From positions 186,001 through 250,000 of the forward strand of contig NZ_BCSM01000002.1 of the NCBI RefSeq assembly GCF_001570865.1: a stretch of 64,000 nucleotides of DNA, in the 5' to 3' direction. The translations under genes were made by a program, and so were the position numbers. Origin of the DNA: Rothia kristinae NBRC 15354. GTDB lineage: Bacteria; Actinomycetota; Actinomycetes; Actinomycetales; Micrococcaceae. This document shows, one piece after another, positions 59,658-64,000 of the stretch. A model generated the notes under the pieces. It saw only the letters and a list, made by a program, of their open reading frames with translations. It did not search any database and had not been told where the DNA came from. How positions within the stretch are numbered: the stretch's first letter is position 1; each line of letters begins with the position of its first letter.

Positions 59658-60872
59658 CTATCGGGCCCAGGGGGCGGCGTCGTCGGTGACGGCCGAGGCG
59701 TCCACCTGCGCCTGCTGGTCCTGCCCGGCCACCGCGGCGACGTCGATCGCGCCGGTCAGCGGGCCGGTGGGCTCCAGGTTCTCCTCGGTCTCCGGGTCGA
59801 AGAAGTGCGGGCGCCCGGTGGGGGCGATGAACAGGCGGTCGTAGCGGCGCACCGGGGTCCGCCCGTCCGTGCGCACGATGATCTGCGCGGGGCGCTCGGT
59901 GTTGGGGCTCTTCATGCTCACCGGGGAGTGGCGCGGCAGGGAGGCGTGGATGTAGGCGTCCGCCCCGAGCTCCTCCACCAGGTCCACGTGCACCTCGAAG
60001 CCCTCGCCCTCGGTGACGATCCCGAAGTCCTCCGGGCGCACCCCCACGTCCACCGCGCCCTCGGCCCGGCCGGCGAGGCTGGTGGGACGGCGCAGCACGG
60101 CGTCGCCCAGGTGCACGCCGTCGGCCCGCAGCTGGCCCTGGAGGATGTTCATGGACGGGGAGCCGATGAACCCGGCGACGAACTCGTTGGCCGGGTGGTC
60201 GTAGAGGTTCGCGGGGGTGTCCACCTGCTGCAGCTTCCCGGCGCGCAGCACCGCGACCCGATCCCCCATGGTCATGGCCTCGGTCTGATCGTGGGTCACG
60301 TACACGGTGGTCACCCCCAGCTGATCGGTCAGCTCGGAGATCTGGGTGCGGGTCTGCACGCGCAGCTTGGCGTCCAGGTTGGACAGCGGCTCATCCATCA
60401 GAAACACCTGAGGCTGACGCACGATGGCCCGGCCCATCGCCACCCGCTGACGCTGCCCGCCGGAGAGGGCCTTGGGCTTGCGGTCCAGGTACTCGGTGAG
60501 GTCCAGCAGCCGGGCGGCCTCCTCCACGCGCTTGTCCCGCTTGTCCTTGGGCATCTTGGCGATCTTCAGCGGGAAGGCGATGTTCTCCCGCACGGACAGG
60601 TGGGGGTACAGGGCGTAGTTCTGGAAGACCATCGCGATGTCCCGCTCCTTGGAGGGCAGGTCCGTGGCGTCCTTCTGGCCGATGCGGATGGTGCCCTCGG
60701 TGACGTCCTCCAGCCCGGCGAGCATCCGCAGCACCGTGGACTTGCCGCAGCCGGAGGGGCCCACGAGCACCAGGAACTCGCCGTCGCGGATGTCCAGGTC
60801 CAGGTGGGAGACGGAGTCCCGATCCGCCCCGGGGTAGCGGCAGGTGACGTCGTCGAAGGAGATGGCGGCCAT
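59658..60872 (-). CDS. msmK: MsmK/UgpC-type sugar ABC transporter ATPase
   Basis: A 404-residue ATPase that energises CUT1 sugar importers, often shared among several. Walker A GPSGCGKST, signature LSGGQRQRVAMGRA, Walker B VFLMDEPLSNLDAKLR, switch His in YVTHDQTEAMTMGD. The C-terminal OB-fold regulatory domain begins near NLYDHPANEFVAGFIGSPSMN. ATG 60872 is taken since the family begins MAxIxFDDVT. It is not in the ABC operon itself, but follows the ROK gene convergently and has its own ROK-like operator, so it is likely co-regulated. Confidence 0.93.
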   Translation of the reverse strand: MAAISFDDVTCRYPGADRDSVSHLDLDIRDGEFLVLVGPSGCGKSTVLRMLAGLEDVTEGTIRIGQKDATDLPSKERDIAMVFQNYALYPHLSVRENIAFPLKIAKMPKDKRDKRVEEAARLLDLTEYLDRKPKALSGGQRQRVAMGRAIVRQPQVFLMDEPLSNLDAKLRVQTRTQISELTDQLGVTTVYVTHDQTEAMTMGDRVAVLRAGKLQQVDTPANLYDHPANEFVAGFIGSPSMNILQGQLRADGVHLGDAVLRRPTSLAGRAEGAVDVGVRPEDFGIVTEGEGFEVHVDLVEELGADAYIHASLPRHSPVSMKSPNTERPAQIIVRTDGRTPVRRYDRLFIAPTGRPHFFDPETEENLEPTGPLTGAIDVAAVAGQDQQAQVDASAVTDDAAPWAR

Positions 60873-60956
60873 GGTGTCCTCATTTCTCGCGGCAGCGCGG
60901 GCGTCGTCGTCCGGGAGGCGGGCCGGGTGCGCGCGACGCTGCGGCACGGCCCGAAC

Positions 60957-60983
60957 GAGTTTATTTAGAACCAGAATAAACTC
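60957..60983 (-). promoter_or_regulatory. Putative ROK operator before msmK
   Basis: GAGTTTATT-N9-AATAAACTC, perfect 9-base arms, 85 bases before the msmK start, in a GC-rich context. It differs in layout from the TAAATATA repeats before the ABC operon but shares the A/T-rich core. Confidence 0.5.
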
Positions 60984-61102
60984 CCGGGCCCGGATTGCAT
61001 AGCCTGCGTCACAGGCGCGTCGCCCGTCCCGCGCCCAGCGCAGCGCCCCGCCCGCTCACCCGCCCGCTCACCCGCCCGCCCACCTCAGCGCCCCGCCCCC
61101 AG

Positions 61103-61164
61103 CGCCGAGTCATCGATTCCTGCGGATTTTCGGCCGAAAACCGGCAGGAATCGCTGACTCGGCG
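61103..61164. repeat. Long palindrome P11 (family D, copy 2)
   Basis: Arms 61103-61133 and 61134-61164, 28 of 31 paired, no loop (TTTTCGGCCGAAAA). Outer arm CGCCGAGTCATCGATTCC. The internal block is TGCGGA on the left and TGCCGG (read from its complement) on the right. 44 bases after the ABC-F gene end at 61208 (minus strand). Confidence 0.9.
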
Positions 61165-61207
61165 ACGTCGGTGGGCGCGAGGGAGGCAAGGGGTGGCGGG
61201 GGCGGGG

Positions 61208-62878
61208 TCAGGGCCCGACGGCGTCCAGGTTCAGCGTGCGCTGGATGCCCACGCGGGCCGCGACATCGTCGTCGTGGGTCACCAGCAGCAGCGCGCCCCG
61301 GTAGGTGCTCAGCGCGTCCACCAGCCAGTCCACGGTGGGCAGGTCCAGGGCGTTGGCGGGTTCATCCAGGATCAGCAGGCGCGGGGCCGGGGCGGCCAGC
61401 AGCTCCCGGGCCAGCGCGACCCGCAGCCGCTCTCCGCCGGAGAGGTCCCCGACCCGGGAGAAGACCTCCTCGCGCCGGAACAGCAGGGCCGCCAACCGAT
61501 CCCGCAGCTGCTGCTCGGAGGCCCCGGGGTTCGACGCCGCCACGCAGGAGAGCACGGTGGCCTCCGGGTCCAGCAGGATCCGCTGCGGCAGGTGCCCCGT
61601 CTCCGGAACCCGGAAGCGCACCGTGTACGGACTCGGCGGGGCTTCGGCCGGGGGGACCTCGCCAGGGTGGGCGAGGATGCGGCGGATCAGCGTGGACTTC
61701 CCGGAGCCGTTGGCCCCGGCCAGGCGCACCCGCTCCGGTCCGGTGAGGATCACGTGCGCCAGCTCGGTGGGCAGAGGCTCCTCCCGCTGCGCGAGCTCGT
61801 CGGAGATCTGCAATTCCACGATCTTCGTCCCGGCCGCCACCGAGGTCTCCGGCAGCTCCAGGTGCACCCGGGGGCGGACCGCGAGCCCGGACTGCGCCTG
61901 TTCGAGGCGCTCGCGGGCGGCCTCCTCCCGCTCGGAGTGCACCCCGCGACGCCGGGCCGCCGTGCGCTGCGCCGCGCGCTTTTTGTTCCCGGCCGCCAGC
62001 GGGGCGTACCTGCCCTCGCGCTCAGCCCGAGCTCCGCGCCGGGCATCCCGGGCTTCCCGGGTCTGCAGGGCGATCCGCTCCCGACGCTGCCGGTCCAGCT
62101 CCGCCGCGGCCTCCCGCACCCGACGTCGGGCCGTGTTCTGCTCCGCGCTCGCGGTCTGCTCCCACACGGAGTACGGGCCCTCGACCTGCCGCAGGGTCGC
62201 GGCCACCGCCCGATGCCCTCGGGTGAACTGCGCGGGGACCAGCCCGGTGATCGTGTCGCACTCCTCCAGCAGGGTGCGGTCGTGGCTGACGACGAGCACT
62301 GGGATGCGCCCGCGCAGCTCCGCCAGCAGGGCGGCCAGCAGCTCGCGTCCCGCGGCATCCAGGCTGTTGGTGGGCTCATCCAGGATCAGCGCCTTCGGGC
62401 GGGCCAGGTGGATCCCCGCCAGGGCGACGCGCACGGCCTGGCCCCCGGAGAGCTCTCCGATGCGCCGGTGCGGGTCCAGCCCGGGCAGTCCGGCGCGGGC
62501 CAGGGCGCTCGCGATGCGCTCCTCGATGTCCCAGTCCTCGCCGATGCGCTCGTACAGGGCGGGGTCGGCGCTCCCGGCGATGACGGCCTCGAGGGCGTCG
62601 AGGGTCCCGGCCGCACCGAGCACCTCGGCCACCCGCGCCTCGGCGCGCACCCCCAGATCCTGGGGCATCACGTGGATGGGGGTTGGAGCCGAGACGGCGC
62701 CGACGGCAGGGGTGAGGTCTCCGGTGATGAGGCGGACCAGGGTGGTCTTCCCGGAGCCGTTGGGTCCGATGATCCCGTGCAGGCCGGGACCCCAGGCGGC
62801 GTCGGCCGCGTCGAGGCAGGGGGTGGAATCCGGCCAAGAGAAGGTCAGGTCGTGGATGGCGATGGCGGATGCGGGCAT
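61208..62878 (-). CDS. ABC-F family ATPase
   Basis: A 556-residue cytoplasmic protein with two ABC domains and no membrane part, the ABC-F layout. Some ABC-F proteins protect ribosomes from antibiotics, others act in translation. Domain 1: GPNGSGKTT, LSGGQAVRVALAG, LILDEPTNSLD. Domain 2: GANGSGKST, LSGGERLRVALAR, LILDEPANALD, THDDD. Linker of about 90 residues is Arg/Glu-rich and helical (about 245-330), the part that in protective members reaches the tRNA. It cannot be assigned to a resistance subtype by eye. ATG 62878 is used. Leader described below. Confidence 0.9.
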   Translation of the reverse strand: MPASAIAIHDLTFSWPDSTPCLDAADAAWGPGLHGIIGPNGSGKTTLVRLITGDLTPAVGAVSAPTPIHVMPQDLGVRAEARVAEVLGAAGTLDALEAVIAGSADPALYERIGEDWDIEERIASALARAGLPGLDPHRRIGELSGGQAVRVALAGIHLARPKALILDEPTNSLDAAGRELLAALLAELRGRIPVLVVSHDRTLLEECDTITGLVPAQFTRGHRAVAATLRQVEGPYSVWEQTASAEQNTARRRVREAAAELDRQRRERIALQTREARDARRGARAEREGRYAPLAAGNKKRAAQRTAARRRGVHSEREEAARERLEQAQSGLAVRPRVHLELPETSVAAGTKIVELQISDELAQREEPLPTELAHVILTGPERVRLAGANGSGKSTLIRRILAHPGEVPPAEAPPSPYTVRFRVPETGHLPQRILLDPEATVLSCVAASNPGASEQQLRDRLAALLFRREEVFSRVGDLSGGERLRVALARELLAAPAPRLLILDEPANALDLPTVDWLVDALSTYRGALLLVTHDDDVAARVGIQRTLNLDAVGP

Positions 62879-62907
62879 GGTGCGCTCCCTCGTCGGCAGA
62901 TGCGGGT

Positions 62908-62933
62908 GCCGAGGGGCGGGGGGGCTCCTCGGC
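62908..62933 (-). promoter_or_regulatory. Hairpin in the ABC-F leader
   Basis: GCCGAGG / CCTCGGC, 7 base pairs with a 12-base loop, about 30 bases before the ABC-F start. Antibiotic-inducible ABC-F genes often carry attenuation hairpins here, but no leader peptide or second structure was established. Confidence 0.3.
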
Positions 62934-63147
62934 GCTTATCGGCTGAGAGGGAGCAGATCCACCGGGATTCCTGACGCAGGGGACACGGACGACCCCAGGG
63001 TAACATGCGTCACGGTTGAGGGGACAGGGTATGGCCCATGGCTGCCTTCCCCCGCATCCTCCTGATCCATGGAGCCTGGCACGATGCCGCAGCGCTCCGG
63101 GAGCGGATCGCCGACTCGGAGCGCCCCACTCTCCGCAGAGATCCCAG

Positions 63148-63209
63148 CGCCGAGTCATCGATTCCGACGAGTTTTCGGCCGAAAACCCGCAGGAATCGAT
63201 GACTCGGCG
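63148..63209. repeat. Long palindrome P12 (family D, copy 3)
   Basis: Arms 63148-63178 and 63179-63209, joined at TTTTCGGCCGAAAA, outer arm CGCCGAGTCATCGATTCC. The internal block is GACGAG on the left and TGCGGG (complement read) on the right, reversed relative to copy 1. 61 bases after the Tat-exported protein gene end at 63270 (minus strand). Confidence 0.9.
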
Positions 63210-63269
63210 ACGCCGGGGGGAGGAGGGAGGTGGGGGGCGACGTCGCGGAGGGGAGAGAGGCTGCGCAGC

Positions 63270-63873
63270 TCAGGCGGTGAAGCCGGGGACCTGGCCGAGG
63301 TGTTCGGAGTTGTCGTCCCAGTCGCCTTCCTGCTCGTCCTGGACGAAGGCGACCACCAGCAGCTCGAAGGTCACGTTGGCGAAGGGGGAGCGCACCCAGT
63401 ACTTCAGCGGGATCTCCGCGACGTCGCTGGGCTGCAGGGTGCCGGACCAGGACCAGTTCCACTTGGACCCCTCGCCTTTGGCGAAGACCGGGGTGGGGAT
63501 CTCGGTGAGCGTGGCCTGCGGGGTCCCGGAGGCGAGTTTCACCTGGTTGCTGCCCAGCGGGATGTAGTCCGAGGCGTAGTCCTTCATCGCCGCCTCGAAG
63601 GTCCCCACCGGGTTCACGGCCGGCACGGAGCCCACGTTGGTCACCCGCACCATGGGCGGCAGGCTCGCCATCTGCGCGACGGTCCTCAGGTCCTGCTGGT
63701 AGACGGGCACCGTCATCTCCGGCTGCCAGGTGTCCATATCCACGGGCGGGTCCACGACGTCGATGGCCAGGTCCGTGGGCTGATCGGGCAGGACGCTCGC
63801 GGCGGCCGCCGGCGCCCTTGAGCATCGCGCGGCGGGTGGGAGCGGGAAGATGCGGCCGGGAGGTGGATGACAT
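63270..63873 (-). pseudogene. Tat-exported protein of unknown family, frameshifted near its signal peptide
   Basis: From ATG 63873, with CGAGGA upstream, the frame reads a Tat-type start MSSTSRPHLPAPTRRAMLKG. From about 63755 another frame reads a full domain of about 160 residues beginning near VDPPVDMDTWQPEMTV and ending HLGQVPGFTA. In that frame the region just upstream reads AAAASVLPDQPTDLAIDVVDPP, the natural continuation of the signal peptide. The two frames meet in a GGC/GCC run at about 63800-63815, so one base was gained or two lost there. This may be a real mutation or a sequencing error. The body is beta-rich (VTNVGSVPAVNPV; WNWSWSGTLQ). I do not know the family. Neighbour upstream is a probable GMC oxidoreductase. 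Confidence 0.65.
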
Positions 63874-63927
63874 GGGTTCCTCGATTCGGTGCGAGTCGGG
63901 TGCGGAGAGGTCCTCGTGCGGGGCGGA

Positions 63928-64000
63928 TCAGGAGAAGCGGCCGGCCTCGAGCAGCCGGTCCATGGAGCGCATCGCCAGGGCGGTGATCGTGACGAACGGG
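63928..64000 (-). CDS. C-terminus of a probable GMC-type oxidoreductase (5' part outside window)
   Basis: The last codons on the minus strand read PFVTITALAMRSMDRLLEAGRFS followed by TGA (63930-63928). The TITALAMRS pattern, with an Asn-Pro expected just before it, resembles the FAD-contact end of GMC oxidoreductases. A Tat-exported small protein gene starts 54 bases downstream, so the two may be subunits of one secreted dehydrogenase. Only 23 residues are visible, so the call is tentative. Confidence 0.5.
   Translation of the reverse strand, partial: PFVTITALAMRSMDRLLEAGRFS

Larger units (their letters stand above)
60873..61207. other. Intergenic region, msmK promoter and ABC-F terminator
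   Basis: 335 bases between the msmK start and the end of the ABC-F gene, both on the minus strand. It holds the ROK-like operator (60957-60983), a run of tandem CCCGCTCA-type repeats at about 61050-61090 (CGCCCGCTCACCCGCCCGCT) and palindrome P11. No gene is seen. Confidence 0.6.
62879..63269. other. Intergenic region before the ABC-F gene
   Basis: 391 bases with the ABC-F leader (hairpin at 62908-62933), palindrome P12 (63148-63209) and no clear gene. A short ORF beginning MLPWGRPCPLRQ can be read on the minus strand from 63006 but has no ribosome site I trust. Confidence 0.5.

Noticed and set aside
61050-61090. CCGCTCACCCGC tandem stretch as a functional repeat
   Set aside because: Short, low-complexity and in a GC-rich spacer; replication slippage is enough to explain it.
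62376-63006. Minus-strand short ORF (MLPWGRPCPL...) as a leader peptide for the ABC-F gene
   Set aside because: It runs on into the ABC-F gene in another frame, and no convincing ribosome site precedes it.
53152-63209. Family D palindromes as a CRISPR array or integron attC sites
   Set aside because: They are kilobases apart with genes between, no regular spacers, no cas or integrase genes.

Overview
The window is very GC-rich and shows actinobacterial gene content: a class E sortase, CrgA, PASTA-domain Ser/Thr kinases with FHA partners, a DtxR/MntR-type metalloregulator, CsoR, EfeUOB and PdxST with a MocR-type regulator. The order crgA / sortase / pabA / pknB / pknA / pbpA / rodA / pstP / fhaB / fhaA / tRNA-Leu is the one usual near the origin in Micrococcales, so a Micrococcaceae-like organism is my best guess. 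No species is assigned. There is no integrase, transposase, phage gene or CRISPR array. This is a core-genome segment.

Layout. 1-2125: partial LysR regulator convergent with an ArgE-like M20 deacetylase. 2533-4607: gluconate kinase and permease. 4719-8055: DtxR/MntR-like regulator convergent with a manganese-type ABC operon whose binding protein lacks its N-terminal lobe. 8303-12823: flavoprotein dehydrogenase, YceI protein, AbiEi/DUF559-like protein, membrane protein. 12851-25847: cell-division and wall-signalling block. This holds crgA, sortase and pabA, then on the minus strand the tightly coupled fhaA-fhaB-pstP-rodA-pbpA-pknA-pknB operon, which starts at 25847. 26108-32034: tRNA-Leu(CAG), ferritin, DUF808 protein, SDR, NAD(P)-binding protein, Hsp15-like S4 protein, DoxX-like protein, lipoate ligase. 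32216-40986: membrane protein and TPM-domain pair, MATE exporter, EfeUOB with an IdeR-like box, second TPM protein. 41049-46050: DASS transporter and pdxST divergent from pdxR. 46141-51005: two membrane proteins, YbaK-type deacylase, copper-efflux operon csoR-copZ-copA. 51125-60872: alpha-glucan and alpha-glucoside use (GH15, GH13, maltose-type ABC importer, ROK regulator, MsmK-type ATPase). 61208-64000: ABC-F protein, a frameshifted Tat-exported protein and the tail of a probable GMC oxidoreductase.

The most unusual feature is a set of twelve long imperfect palindromes, about 60-72 bp each, one per intergenic gap. They fall into five sequence families whose members are nearly identical at distant loci. 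Eleven of the twelve sit 16-85 bp after a gene end, which suggests transcription termination. One, at 44308-44376, lies inside the divergent pdxS/pdxR promoter region, which pure termination does not explain. In family D the outer arms and centre are conserved, while one internal block of about 6 bases is often not complementary between arms.

Other points of interest are a 19-base box shared, in the same promoter context, by yceI and an NAD(P)-binding protein gene; putative operators for IdeR, CsoR, PdxR and the ROK regulator; and the lobe-deleted manganese-binding lipoprotein. All calls come from reading the sequence. No database search was run.
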